64,000 nucleotides of DNA from assembly GCA_963921935.1 (NCBI GenBank), contig OY998179.1, forward strand, positions 53,922,222 through 53,986,221, given 5' to 3'. A model generated the notes under the pieces. It was not told the DNA's origin and ran no database searches. It worked only from the letters and a program-made list of their open reading frames with translations. The DNA comes from Galeruca laticollis. Lineage: Eukaryota > Arthropoda > Insecta > Coleoptera > Chrysomelidae. Positions 44,354 through 57,000 of the stretch are shown piece after piece. Position 1 is the first letter of the stretch; every line of letters starts with the position of its first letter. The position numbers were made by a program, and so were the translations under genes.

Positions 44354-46870
44354 ATAGATTCAAAATTATTCATATGAACATCAGGAATTTAACTAAGAAC
44401 TCTGATGAATTTACTATTTTTATAAATCTGCTATCGGTTGATTTTGATTTAATTGTTCTATCAGAAGCAAGGCAGATTCAAGACATTGGTCTATTCCATC
44501 TAGAAAGCTGTACTACTTTGTACAATGAGGGCATGCTCAACCAAAATGATGGAATTGTAATTTTTATAAAGGACCATTTGACATTTGTATCAGACACTTC
44601 AAATTTAGGATTATCGAAGGCTTTGAGAATTGTAATTACGTAATTATCAAGCAAAATTGATGTTACACCAGTATACCGTTCTCCCTCTACTTGCCCATTT
44701 TCTTTCAATAGATATCTGTATGAATACGTAAGTACCAAAGAATCAAATGATATTATTATTATAACTGGCGACATTAATAATAATTTATTAGATGAAAATA
44801 ACGTAGATGTGGAAGAATATAAAAATATTTTATATTCAGAGGGTTATGTGTCCTACATTAATGAATATACACGACCAGAGAGACGTACTTACCTAGACCA
44901 TTTTTTCGTCAAAAATAATATTCAACCAATACCTTCAATTGAGTCATTTATCTTTAGATATGATCTGACCGATCACTCGCCCATTGCATTATTAGTAAAT
45001 CACGATTCACTTAAAATTAATATTGATAAAAATAACAAAACAAGTTTTAAAGAATTTATGAAATACCAAAAATCAAAAAATAGTCTTATGCAGGAAACAT
45101 GGCGTGGTGTGTACAATGAAAGAAATATTTATTTGATGCTAGAAAAGTTATTCATATTATGAAACAGTTTATCACAAAAGCTACAACAAGAATAAAACAA
45201 AATAATAAAACTGTCAACAAAAAGCCATGAATAACTAGAGGTCTCCTTAACTCAATACATAAAAAAATGAATTATATCTAAAAGTCGAAAGTAATCCCAA
45301 CGATCAAGATTTAAAACACAAATAAACAATCTATAAAAATAAATTAATGAAAACAATTAAAAAGAGTAAAACAGAATACACCAAGAAAACCAAAAAAAAC
45401 TCAAACAGTTCATCGCAAAATATTACCTATTTTAGGGAAATTGAAGAAAATTTAGCAAAATCCATTGAACCACCTCGTAATTTTTCTGAAGACATTGAAC
45501 TTGCACAAAATACAATGTACTTATTTCCAACTAATGAAACGGAAGTAGAAAATCACCTGGTGCTGATGGTCTTAGAGCTGAAACACTTAAAGAAATATCA
45601 CATGAAATAAAGGATCCGCTAACATATATTATAAATAAAATATTCTAAACAGGAATTTTCCCACGAGTGCTAAGAACAGGATTAATCAACCCACTGTATA
45701 AAACCGGAGAAAAAAGTGAAATCTCAAACTACAGACCTGTAACATTAATTTCTAACATATCGAAAATTACAGAAAAAAATTTTAATCCTCCGACTAATGA
45801 GTTTTTTAAAAGTAAATAACACAATCAGTGATAGACAGTACGGCTTTATAAGAGGAAAGTCAACAGAAAACGCAATTTTCAACTCAACTTCAGAAATATA
45901 CGACGCACATGATAAAAAAACACCTGCTCTTTTCATATTCATAGACTTCTCAGTTTATTGAAAATAAAAATACGGGGAAGTATAATAAGTTTCGCCGATG
46001 ACACGGCAATTTTATATAAAGAACCGTTATGGCAATCACTAAAAGAAAAAGCAGAAAAAGATTTAACTCAAGTGAAAAATTGGTTTGCGTATAATCTCCT
46101 AACACAAACAAAACCAAATACCTTTCTGTTTCATCTTATGCTAAGTTAATTATCGATGAAGATACCGAAATTACAGAAACAGAGTCCATCAAATATCTCG
46201 GAATAATTACTGATAGACACCTAAGATGGGACTGGCACATAAATGATCTAACTAATAAAATCAGAGGCCTTTTATTCAGATTTGAATTATTAAGAGATTT
46301 TTTGGATAAAGAACATTTTAAAATCATTTATTTTGCTTTAGTACAAAGTTTTCTTCAGTACGGTATATTGGGATGGGGCGGAGTGTCCGATATACATATG
46401 AATAAATTACATATTATACAAAAGTGGATATTAAGGGTAATTTTTAAAGAACCAATTTTATATCCAAGGAACTACTTATATCAACAAAATGGAATATATG
46501 ATGTACGACAATTAGTTGCGTATAAAATCCTAATTAATATTCATAAAGGAAAAATTGAAATGCGGTACACAAAGCATGAGTATGAAACAAGAAACAGAGA
46601 ATATAAAACGCAGCTTTCTAAATGTAATAAAACAATGGGCCAGCATAGTTGTAACTATATCAGCTCCAAATTATATAGATATTTTCCAAATGAACTTAAT
46701 CAAATCAAAAATTTCATTATGTATAGAAATGAAGTTAAAAATTGGATCCTAGAGACGGATCGGTAGATATTTCATAATATAATATATAAATGCTTTACAT
46801 TATGAATATACTATTGAAAATAAAGTGAATACCAAAAGAAAATAAAGTGAATCTTGAATTTCACTAATTA
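44354..46870 (+). pseudogene. LINE ORF2 (endonuclease and RT), CR1/L2-like
   Basis: The endonuclease spans 44374-45000: MNIRNLTKNSDEF, DLIVLSEAR, YRSPSTCPF, IIITGDINNNLLD, RTYLDHFFVK and LTDHSPIALL. The RT spans 45560-46760: GPDGLRAETLK-like, ISNYRPVTLISNISKI, TISDRQYGFIRGKSTENAI, FIFIDFS and ISFADDTAILY (catalytic ADD). Between FIDFS and SFADD about 80 codons are missing (near 45955). The C-terminus reads QYGILGWGG and LHIIQKWILRVIF. Several stops (44641, 45160, 45600, 46147) and frame changes occur. The 3' end has two AAAATAAAGTGAAT copies, like the short tandem tails of CR1/L2-type LINEs. Confidence 0.85.
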
Positions 46871-47150
46871 GCCTTTCGTTAAATAATGGTTTAAAAAAAT
46901 ACTCAATTTAAGACTTCCCCCACCCCGGACTGGACGTATAAACTATGATTGCGACATTACCAGGGAGTTCAAATTTTTATCACATGTTCTAGTAGGTAAG
47001 TTAGTGTAGTTATTATATTAATTTGTTATGCTTACCGTGTACAAACTGATATAATTCAGTTTCTACGGAGTTTTCCTATTTATTCCCCAATGTTTAGATT
47101 AGTAATGGATTTGTATTTCATTTGTACTATGAATAATTGAATTAATAACC

Positions 47151-47156
47151 ATCATC

Positions 47157-47188
<32 letters not shown>

Positions 47189-47199
47189 TATTATTATTA

Positions 47200-47246
<47 letters not shown>
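47151..47246. repeat. (ATT)n microsatellite
   Basis: About 30 trinucleotides with a few ATC interruptions, directly before the endonuclease motif of the next LINE. Confidence 0.95.
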
Positions 47247-48870
47247 GTGGGTGACTTAAATTGTATGGATTCACTATGGGACTCTGACGCTAAATTCCCA
47301 AACACTAACTGAAATACTCCTCAAATATTCTAGGACAACTCCGACTGTAATATCTGCAGTACAGAGGATCTCACACTCCTCCACATAAAATACAGAACAC
47401 ACAGTAATAAAAATTTAACACTAAGTAACCAAATTGAAATCTCAAATGACTTAACATATATAACTAAAAACCTACGAAACATCATCAGTATCACCTGAAA
47501 TAACGCATTCTCTTAAACCTAAACCTCATATCAACAACATTCTCCACAACCAAATCACAATAATCATACACGACAAGAACCAAATCCGCAGAAGACGGCA
47601 ATCAACTAGACATGACAATGGAGAACTACTCAAACGTTACGAAAACACACTCAACGCATTAGTACACGAATACAAGAACTAGACATGGAAGTTGTTTTGA
47701 GATAAACTCAATCCTAAAGATAACTCCTCGTGGAAAGTGAGGAAAGTGGAGAGTATTTCCATAATAACAACAAACTAAGCACGCCAGAACATCATAACAT
47801 AACACATGTAGTTCAAGATCACTTACGCAATATACACACCACATACACAAAAATCCACCAACATACCATGAAATTTACACCATTCAGACCTTTAAATGTA
47901 AAAAAGCGCCGGGTAGGGATGGTATACCAAACGTCCTGCTGAAAAATGTACCAAAAAGCTATAGTCCAAGTCATTTATATAACTAACTACATTATCAAAA
48001 CATATGCTTAAGGTTGCCAACATTATCCCAATTATCGAAAGTAACAAACAACCCTGTTAGGTGGATAGCTACAGACCCATCCACTCACTTAGCAATCTAG
48101 CTAAGGTTATAGATTAAATTATAACTAAGAGGATTCAGAATTTCTCTGACACGCACAAGATAATACTCTTCGAGCACTACGGTTTCAGAGGTGGGCATAG
48201 TATAGACTCACAAATTAAAAGTGTCTTCAATCATATCAGAGATGGATTTCGGGACACAAAGAGATCCGTGATGGTTATAATTGACATTCAAAAACCTTTG
48301 ATTTCGCAAGGATCAGTTTTATCACATTTGTAGTATTCCATTTTCACTCCTCACTTAGCAACCACTCCTCAAATCTTAACTGCCACGTACGCGAACTTTG
48401 TCTGATCAGCAAAAACTTCAGACACTGCTCTACACATCATTCAAACTCATTTAAATACTCATTTGATTCCATAATTAAGAGAGAACAAACTATCTATTAC
48501 CCCACTTCCCAGATAGAGTACTTGCTGGTCAGGAGAATTGCAAGGGAAAATAGCTCATCGGAGCTGTGCATCAATGGGCAAATCATCCCATCCATTAGCA
48601 CCTTAAAATATCTTGCAAACGCGGTACAAGGAAACACAAGCGCCAATGCTCACATTAATAAACAAATCCAAAAATCTAAGATTGCAATGAGTAAATTGTA
48701 CCCTACCACTTGCAAATATAGTTGACTGTCAACGGTTAGCAAACATGTACAAACATATCTCCAGACCAATACTTAAATACCTCGCCCCAGTTCTTTCATA
48801 TTTTATGAAAACTGCCATTTTCTCTCAGTCTCAAATTTATGGATTTATCAACCGCAATTTTTGCAAAAAA
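47247..48870 (+). pseudogene. jockey-like LINE ORF2, decayed
   Basis: VGDLNCMDSLWDSDAKFPN at 47247 is the end of the endonuclease core (GDLN-x-H-x-xW). In other frames come PLNVKK--GRDGIPNVLL near 47895, SYRPIHSLSNLAKV near 48065, RIQNFSD, FEHYGFRGGHS near 48175, and a degraded FADD region near 48400. KYLANAVQGNTSANAHINK (LGV/LD-type thumb) is near 48610. Nearly every segment has stops, so this is the oldest LINE here. The N-terminus is cut by the (ATT)n tract. Order and motifs fit the jockey group. Confidence 0.7.
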
Positions 48871-48874
48871 AATA

Positions 48875-50240
48875 AGCAACTAATTGTGTGAATAATTTAC
48901 TGATCTTCATTATTTGCCTCAACAAAAATTCTCCAAGTGTAATATTTTGAGAGATATGACTGGAAAACGGATTTTTTGAACTTTGGGGCTTTTTTCGCTT
49001 TTGAACTAGAATGGAGTCTGGGATAAACTTTTTCTATTTCAAAAGGTCCCGCAGGATATAAAAATTCTACCACAACAAGCAAACGCGAGGAAGTAATGTT
49101 AGGTCAAGGTATTTTAAGGCCATCATTTACTGGTCTATAGGTATTTACGGAATTCATGTTGTAATGTTCTTGATAATTTTTTTGTAAGTCAGTGAGAGTG
49201 AAAGAGAGATATTAATCTAATATAATAATTTGAATGAACCTTCTTATAAGACCCCTTTCATGTTAAAAATTAAAAAGTGTTATAGATGAATTGACAAGAA
49301 ATATGCGGACGAGCATTTTGCATTGGATATCCAAGTCAGAGAATAGAGGATAATATGTATTCAATCAAATTGTTCTTCCATGACACCGCAACAGAAAATC
49401 AAGATGACAAGTTTTATCATCGCCACCTCAATATCCCGGAAACGGAGCAGATGGAAATCGGCTCCACTCAACTGAACTCGGTTGAGTGATACAGAATTGT
49501 TAAAGGGGAATCATTATGAACAAACATTAAGATGAACTCAAAGGAGCCTGAATATCGAATTACCAAAGCGATAATTGTGTTCAACAGAATAGGTTATAAT
49601 ATTTCCTAATAATGAGACACCTAAGGCGTTAGGTATTCTTTGTTGACACGTACGGCTTAGAATCTCATAGACGGTGCTAAAAAAGGTTTGATCTTTTAGA
49701 TCAAGACGTAAAATAAATTTTATGAAATAATGGAAATCTATGTACTATAATGAAAATATTCATATATCCGTTGCAAATATATAGAGAACAAAGATCCGTT
49801 CAAAAAATTACACTAGATATATCTCTGTGATAAACACGAGATATGACATAGGAAATTTTAAGAACGCCCTATATAGACAAATTTCTCTTAATTCGAAATA
49901 ATTATTAAATGTTGACCTCCAGGAAAGAAATTGATACAAACAACTTTGTAATAATTAGCAAGGTCAATAAACATCACACCTGATGGTTTTGCCATGCTTT
50001 GTTTATCAACAAATCTAATCAATACGTTACAAATTGAAATAATGAAATATAAAATTAACCTCCACACAAGGGCATAGACGAGGTAATTTTAGAATAAATA
50101 ACAGGAATTTTTGAGGCTAGAGAGAGAGGCACTAACTCCCTAAGTGGCCAGTCTAAGTACGGACGACCCCTTTACCGTCAACAGTAATATTGTGTAGTTA
50201 ATTTTTATATACTGTATTGATATGTTTTATTATTTATTTT
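48875..50240. other. No gene seen
   Basis: AT-rich. The ORF at 48897-49082 (minus) has no recognisable motif. Confidence 0.4.
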
Positions 50241-50805
50241 GACTTAACTGGGTGTCCCAAAGGGTAAGGAAACCCATATTTTCGGTCATATTGAGTGCAC
50301 TATTTACATCTGCGCCCCTCACCTACCATTCTAGTCTAAAATTTATAGGCATATACGGGAGACATCGTATGTTCGAGGATCATCTCCCTATATATTTGTT
50401 TTCTGTATTTGTGCAAGGATATTATATTGTACAGGGTATCATATTTATCCTGATTTATTTCCAAAAAAGTCTCGTCCGATATTTTATTACCTTATCACTG
50501 TACAGGATTTCCACATACCCAAGATATCATAATTAATCTACTAGTTTGTTGAAATATTATCTACTATATTGTACAGGTCATCTAATTTCACGAGAATCAT
50601 AATTATTTTATTCGATTTCAAAATTTTGTTGATATGGATTTTTTTTTACTATATTGTACAGGTTATCCAATTCCATGAGATTCATAATTTTTTTTATTCA
50701 ATCCCAAAATTTTGTTGATATATATATATATATATATATATTTTTGATTTCTTGTTCTTGGGTTTAGGTCATAAATAAATAAAAAGCTTTATATCGTCTA
50801 CATAC

Positions 50806-50846
50806 TTTGACGTTTCGCTCCTTGTTGGGAGCTTTCTCAAAAAGAT
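50806..50846 (-). ncRNA. Hammerhead-ribozyme-like motif, degenerate
   Basis: On the minus strand GCTCCCAACAAGGAGC forms a 5-bp stem, followed directly by GAAACGTC. That is the right half of the hammerheads known in Penelope elements. The left core expected as CUGANGA is altered here (TTGAGAA). It lies in the flanking region of the Penelope copy. Self-cleavage is doubtful. Confidence 0.4.
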
Positions 50847-51081
50847 GTTTCTGTCTTATTTGGACATAATAAAATATTTACAATTAATCGATATACATAC
50901 AATTTTGGAACGTGTACAAAAAGGACAGTGAACATATAAAAACATATAAAAACAAGTTTGTTGATAAAATAATAATAAAGGTGTTTACCTCAGAAATAAA
51001 TTCACGACATACGAGTGAAATCCAAAGTGTATAGCATTTTTATTTTGTTATTGGATGTATATATTTTGGTTACTAAATTCA

Positions 51082-51640
51082 TTACACAATTAAATTATGA
51101 TAAATTTGACTCAGATTTTTTATGTCTTTTTTATCGTTCAATGAATTCTTTTCTTTTTTTATATGTACCATTTCTTTGATTACTAATTTATGGTAATTAG
51201 AATCCTGGGTTAGTATTTTTGTACTATTGAAGTCAAATTCATGGTGTTCCCTGGTTTCGTGTTTATGTAGAGCGGTGGACGCATTTTTTGTGTACTTGTG
51301 ACCATTTAAGCGATTTTCTAAAGTTTGTGTTGTCATACCAACATATTTCTTCGGGCAGTTTAAACATGGTATAGAATACACTACATTAGATTTTTTTTTG
51401 GTTTTAATTGGGCTTTTCAGTTTAGTGAACAATGGCGATAGGGTATTTTGAGTTCTGTGACATACGTTAATGTTGTGTTTTGATAAAACGTATTTCAGTT
51501 TTTCCGACAGTTGGTTTGTGTATGGAATTGATATGTATCTGTTATTATTTATTTGAGTTTGTTTTTGATTATTTTTATTACTGTTGTAGAATTTGTATGT
51601 GCGTTGTTGTTGTTGTTGTTGTTTTTTTATTTATTTATGA
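51082..51640 (-). pseudogene. Penelope-like GIY-YIG endonuclease domain
   Basis: The frame is open from about 51620 to the stop at 51082 with RYISIPYTNQLSEKLK, HNINVCHRTQNTLSPLF, NVVYSIPCLNCPKKYVGMT, TLENRLNGHKY and TREHHEFDF. VYSIPC...KYVGMT is the GIY-YIG core and the CLNCPKK linker is typical of Penelope endonucleases. This domain nicks target DNA for primed reverse transcription. The frame is uninterrupted but has no N-terminal RT, because the inverted flanking repeat cuts it near 51640. Confidence 0.85.
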
Positions 51641-51698
51641 CCTAAACCCAAGAACAAGAAATCAAAAATATTTTGAATGGTCAAAGAAAATTAAGAAT

Positions 51699-51700
<2 letters not shown>

Positions 51701-51764
<64 letters not shown>
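51701..51764. repeat. (TA)n microsatellite
   Basis: About 30 TA units adjoin the right side of the Penelope copy. A shorter (TA)n at 50719-50740 adjoins the left side. Confidence 0.95.
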
Positions 51765-51767
<3 letters not shown>

Positions 51768-52149
51768 TTACTATAGGTGTACAGGGTATCATATTTATTC
51801 TGATTTAAAAAGTCTCATCCGATATTTGATTACCTTATTATTGTACAGGATATCCACATATCCGAGAGATCATAACTATTGCCAAAGTTTTATTGATTAC
51901 TATATTGTACAGGATATCCAATTTCACGGGATATCATAATTACTTTATTCGATTTCAAAATTCTATTGTTATATATGAATTACTATAGTGTATAGGATAC
52001 CGTATTTATTCTGATTTAATTCCAAAAGTCTTGTTCGATATTTTAATATCTTATATTGTATAGGATATCCAAAATTCATGAGATAGCCTAGTTATTATAT
52101 TTTATTCGATTTCAAAAATTTGTTGTTATGTATGACTCACTACTATTTT

Positions 52150-52570
52150 TGCAATATATACTTGTACATACTTAACCTTCCAGTTCATTTCCTTAACCCC
52201 AGCCCTTACCCTCGTAACAGCAAATAGTACGGGCTGACTCGACCTGCATTCGAACTCAGGCTTGGCACATTGTAAAAGCCCAGGAGGCCCCACGAAGACA
52301 TTAATCGCTCGTGCCAGGAAAAACCCCTCCCTCGAGGTAACCCGCAGGGAGATTTCTGGTTCTAAATTTTGTGCCGCAAGGCACTGGTGACAGCACGCTG
52401 CAACGATTTCTAGGATAGGAGTATACAGTTGGGCCCCTCCGTTCACTACAATCAGAGAAAAAAAAAGCCAGAGAAATGATACCGCTCCGATACCAATCGG
52501 GTTATACTAACGACCTATCAGTGTGGGAGCAGCGGTAACGGGATACAACCCCCAAAGGAGCAAGAGAAAT
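52150..52570 (-). repeat. GC-rich unclassified block
   Basis: This ~400-bp stretch has far more G+C than its flanks. It contains GAGTTCGAATGCAGG on the minus strand (near 52230), which resembles a Pol III B box. A convincing A box was not found. The 106-codon minus frame (52446-52126) has no domain. It may be the head of a SINE or LINE. Confidence 0.3.
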
Positions 52571-52574
52571 TCAT

Positions 52575-53395
52575 CAAAAAAATTGAGAAGTATTACAACT
52601 CTAAACATTGGGTAATAAAATACTCCAATCAACAACATCATACATTTATCAACATTTTCGATCTACAACTCATTGGCAGATTCAAAACTGAGATAATAGT
52701 TTGGTGTTTGGAAATGATAACTATTCTATGTTATGGCTCACAAATGGGTACCAGGCCATAACGATCTTTGCATGAGAAATTTATGCAACTCAGTTAAAAA
52801 AAAATATTGATGCTATGTTTGAACTAATTATTCAAATCAACCTGCAAGACATGCTATATAGAAATGTTCTCAAATATTGCGCTGAAATGAATAAGTACGA
52901 TTTAGCACAAATATTTTCACGTCAGGAACCTTTCTAATAGTTATATTTCTATACCATAATTTTGTCAGAAGAACATATAGGTAACAAATGGTGTGAGATG
53001 TAGTAGAGGAAAATGGTTGTTGTGACTGCTTCTTTATTTAGAAAATCGGATCTCGCTGCAACTACATTAATAGAGGATCGAATAAATGGGGAAACACCAA
53101 TCGTAAAGTATCTGAATTGAAACAAATCTATTTGAATCAGTGCATTACTATTTATTATAGTGATCATGCAGTAGGAGGAACTTTCGATATTTTGATGAAT
53201 AGGAACATTCTTGATTACACATCTCATTCGGATATTTATGTCATAAGTGAACGTGGAAAGCATTGAATCCAGAGATTGCTCAAGCATTCAAGTGGATACT
53301 GATTACTTGGAAATCGTTCTATTGACAACTATTTTTCGAAACGAATTAAAATACCTAATGAAAAATAAGACAGCGTGTTCATAGATGTCGTACGT
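52575..53395. other. No assignable gene
   Basis: A 112-codon minus-strand frame (53287-52949) is rich in hydrophobic and Ser residues, but no membrane-receptor or other family is recognised. Confidence 0.35.
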
Positions 53396-53399
53396 ATTG

Positions 53400-53655
53400 G
53401 CACTCAAGTACTAATACTCGTCTACTCTCTAACTTTTATTCCTGTAACTTCAACTATTATAATTAAATCCAACTTTTTAAAACATGGGTTAAATCTAGAA
53501 TATCTTCCACATGTTCCCCGACAGTTCCCCTTTTCTTTCAAAATAACATTTTCTAGTCCCTTTCTTAGTGATAGTTCACCGAAGATTCTCGATGTATTCC
53601 TTCTTCTTTTCCTTTATGTACTTTAACATATTCTCAGTACAGGATATACGTAACA
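53400..53655 (-). repeat. gypsy 3' LTR (approximate)
   Basis: On the minus strand it starts TGTTACGTATATCC at 53655 after the purine tract and matches 57690-57948 with many differences. Confidence 0.65.
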
Positions 53656-53689
53656 TCGCTCCCCCTTTGCTAGTCAACCGTCTCGAATA

Positions 53690-55320
53690 ATCTGACTGGT
53701 GAGATCTAGTTAAAACCAACGGGGTGGTTACAGTCCACAGTAAGTGAGTAACCTATGGACATTGATCACCTTGGGCTTACTTCTCGCTGACAATTGAAAG
53801 CGATAAACCAGGTCGTTGATTTCCTTGAGAACGGTGTAGATGCCTTTCTAGTTTAGTTGCAGTTTTTGGCACAGAGTTTTCTGTGCTCGGGGTTAAACAG
53901 CTATACGCGGTTATCCTTGGAGACAATTGTGTTTGTATTATGCACATCGATTCCAGCCTCAACTTTATCGTTGCAGAGCTTCAAACATTCACGAGGAAAA
54001 TTTTGGACATTTTCCAATTTTTCTTTCAAATTTCCTATGCACATAGCAGGTGTTATTTCTCCCGCTTCTCCACTAGGAAGAAGTCTTCCAAGACAAAGAC
54101 GGTTAGGAAGCTTCATTTCTCTGCCAATAACTAGCATAGATGGACTATAACCAGTTGACTTGTCTTGAGAACTTTTATAGGCTAGCAGAAATAGAGGAAC
54201 TCAAATGTTCTAGTCTTTTAGTTTTTCAGAGAAGAACATTGAAAGGTATTGACAAATAGTACTACGATCTCTATGATGTATTTCTATCGTTTCATCGGTT
54301 TGTAGATGAATAGGCGTAGTTCGTGTTTTCTTAGTGTCGTATGTCTTCATCAATTCCTGTCATAATTCGGATTCAAAATTTCGCCCTTGATCAGAAAGCA
54401 ATTCCATAGGGACTCCGTGTCTCAAAATAACGTTAATTAAGTCTCTGCTACTGTCATCGCTTTCTGTCAAAGGAAGTGGACCAAGAATATCAATTACAAC
54501 TCGTTCGAATGGCTCTCAGGAAAAAAACTGAGCCGTTTTTCTACGGCTTCTTGTTTCAGGACCTTTTCTACTACTGCACCAATCACATTTCTTGCACCAA
54601 TCTTCTACGTTCCGTCGACAGTTGACCCAATAATATCTTTTCCGAACTTTTGCCACTATTCTTTTGGCATCAAAAGTCTTCCTGAGTTGATACAATGAAG
54701 TTCTAACACACTTCTGATGTGTGACCTTGGCAGTATTAATTGGTGAACTATACGTACTCCATAGGAGCGATGCAATATGACATCATGAAATAAAGTGAAT
54801 CACACTGAGCCCAGTACTCTTTTATGGTTCCACTATAATTGGTTACCTTTTGCCAAGTTTGTCTGACTCCATTTTTGAGCCATTATCTTAAAAGCTCCAA
54901 GTTTTTAATTTTCTAAAGATTTCAAGGAGATTCTGATCTTCATTCCTTTCTGGTTTGATTGTTGGACAAACTTCTTCCAATAGGTTCTCCTTGTTCTCAA
55001 GCCTTTCACACCAACGGAATAGTTGTTCTCAACACCGTCATCTGGAAAGTATGGATTCGTCCTTTTCGGTGCAATACTACCAAGTTGAATTGCTGTAGTC
55101 TATCTATCTCCTTAGCGACTTGTCTTTCAGGCTTCTTAAAATAAATTAACCACTACTAAGCGCCATGGTCACTTCTTATAACAAAACTTCTATTATGAAT
55201 AAAATAATTCTAAGGCTTGGATAATAGCCAAAGGTTCTTTTCTGGTGACGCAATAATTATTCTCAGCTATACTGTAAAATGCAATCCTTTTTCTTGGTAT
55301 TCTTTTCTTATGATAACATG
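53690..55320 (-). pseudogene. Ty3/gypsy RNase H and integrase
   Basis: Reading leftwards: RNase H pieces at 55290-55060 (AENNYCVTRKEPLAIIQAL, KEIDRLQQFNL-like), the integrase zinc-binding region near 54740-54620, and the core at 54560-54150. Core landmarks are ERVVIDILGPLPL (first Asp), NVILRHGVPMELLSDQGRNF (second Asp) and TPIHLQTDE. The ORF at 54137-53901 carries MLVIGREMKLPN. A degraded C-terminus reaches about 53690. Stops and frame changes are frequent. Compared with 42035-43280 it is a different, older copy of a related element. Confidence 0.82.
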
Positions 55321-57000
55321 GCACACACACGCGCGATACTGAGCCCGTCCCTCACGGGATGCAACCCTCAAGAGCGTTTCATCCTGGGAAGAAACTTCTG
55401 TCCTCCCCCCATCTCATCCGATGGGTCTTCAGTCGTCGTTTGCGTTTATCAGTTGCCGCTCTACCCTGGCTGAAATGGCTGTTGGCTATGGTCGGGCCAT
55501 CTTCTTTTCGTCGTGTAACCGCGATAGTATCTTCGGCGGGCTTCTAGTTTTGTTTGTTTCCTTCTGTTGTGTGTTTTTCTCGCTGCCTCTATAAGGGGAA
55601 AATCTTTAGCTGACTTATAACGACTAAAGAGTGGATCCACTTGTTTTCGATAACCTACTTGAAACCTCGGTTCACCTTTTTATGAATGTGCTGAGCCTTC
55701 TCGTAGGAAGATCTTCTCGAAGTTCTCAAAAGTGACTCTAGGGTATTAGCTGGGGTAATAGCATTGTCACTTGTTCGAGAATCTCTTGTTTCTTCTGGTT
55801 GTCTTTCGTCGTCGTCTTCTTGGTGGTCACTTGGGCGTAGCTGACTCCTGGCTTCGTTCCTGCTGGGGGTGGTTTCTTCATCGTCCTGTTGTTTGAGGCT
55901 TGTGCGTATCCCTTGTAGTTCGCTGGGTGTTCTCCTTGGCAGTTTGCTCGGGTGGCTGGCTTGTTACTGGGTCTTGTGCACTCACTGGATAGGTATGGTC
56001 CTCCGCATTTGACACACTAGGTGTTTGTTCTGCACGTCGTCTGTCCGTAGTGGAGTCCCTGGCAGTTGTAGCACTGCGTTATCCGTTTCCTCTCTTCAGT
56101 CCTTTCCATCTTATCCTTACTTGCTGGATGAGCTGGATATTCCTCATCTTGATTTTTTCTCCCACATCTATCTTTACCACATAGATAGACAGTGGTTTTA
56201 TTTCGCCAAATTTGGAGCGAATCTGGCTTATTGCTCCTATTTGGACTCCTTCCTTCTCTATTTTTTTCCTTGAGTTCGTCGATGTCCTCACTGCTCGTCA
56301 ATCCGTTGACGACGATCTTTCCTTTTTTTCTTCCCGTGTGTGTAGGTGTATCGTTGCACTTCTTTCCTCTCTTCGTTCAGGTATCTTGTCAGGTTCTTGT
56401 AGTCCTCCGGTTCTTCGCATGCGATTTTCACTTCAAGCCTTTCTCGGATGGCGATGAACCTCGTTTTTATCCCTCTTCAATGGATTTTTTTTCTTGCTGA
56501 GCCCCAGTGGTGGATGCTCCGTAGGATAACTGCTGGTGGCCTGGATGTCGTCGTCTTGTTCGGGCGGATGGCTTCGTCCATAATTCCTTCATCTTCTCTC
56601 TCCCTCCTAGCGGCGGCTTCCTTCCACTACTCCTTCTGGATTTTCTTGATGGACACCACTTCCGTGAAGTCCATCTTCTCAGCCTCGTTTTCTTTGATTT
56701 GGGGGGATTTCGTCCTCTGCGCCTTCCTTCGGACGCTTTCTGATCGGCTTCTCTTTTCCCCTTCCATGTCCTTGATTGTTTTTTCCATGTTCTCCATGGC
56801 TATCCTTAATCCCCTCATTTCCGCTTCCATTCGCTGGATGGTTTTTTCAGCTCCCCCGCTTCTCTGGTGGCTTATGCGGCTTTCTGTTTGTACCTGTCGC
56901 CTCCCCCGCATCCTTTCTACGAATTCTTGTACGGTTTCATCGTCTTGATTTTTTTGTGGCCCTTGCTGGGTGATTTTGCCTCGCAGAGTAAGACATGTCA
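55321..57000 (-). pseudogene. jockey-like LINE ORF1 nested in gypsy
   Basis: The coiled-coil N-terminal region lies at about 56950-56630 (RRQVQTESRISHQR, IQRMEAEMRGLRIAMENMEK). A PRE_C2HC-like domain follows at 56330-56100 (KIVVNGLTSSEDIDELKE, PLSIYVVKIDVG). CCHC-type knuckles are near 56070-55930 (CYNCQGLHYGQTTC, CVKCGG, CANCQG-like, HPANYKG). The C-terminal tail runs to about 55600 with ARG/LYS-rich residues. This domain order is that of jockey-type ORF1. Several frameshifts are present and no RT follows. The base composition is richer in G+C than the surrounding gypsy. Exact borders are uncertain. Confidence 0.7.

Larger units (their letters stand above)
50741..51670 (-). mobile_element. 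Penelope-like element, 3' copy with inverted flanking repeats
   Basis: TTTTTGATTTCTTGTTCTTG at 50741 continues for ~44 bp. Its reverse complement ends at 51669. Outside lie (TA)n runs on both sides. Inside is a GIY-YIG endonuclease frame on the minus strand and a hammerhead-like sequence. Penelope elements commonly have LTR-like repeats in direct or inverted order. The RT part is missing. Confidence 0.75.
50430..52130. repeat. Satellite-like array split by a Penelope fragment
   Basis: Units contain TGTACAGG-TATCCA and CATAATTA-TTTATTCGATTTCAAAA. They occur at about 50430, 50520 and 50640 and again at 51770, 51900, 51985. The units are diverged (roughly 75-110 bp apart). The Penelope copy lies between unit groups. 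Confidence 0.65.

Noticed and set aside
48897..49082. 61-codon minus-strand frame
   Set aside because: No domain or context; likely chance.
52949..53287. Possible insect chemoreceptor exon
   Set aside because: Hydrophobic, but no family signature and no splice structure could be shown.
55279..56948. Plus-strand frames rich in Ser, Phe and Leu
   Set aside because: Antisense of the jockey-like ORF1.
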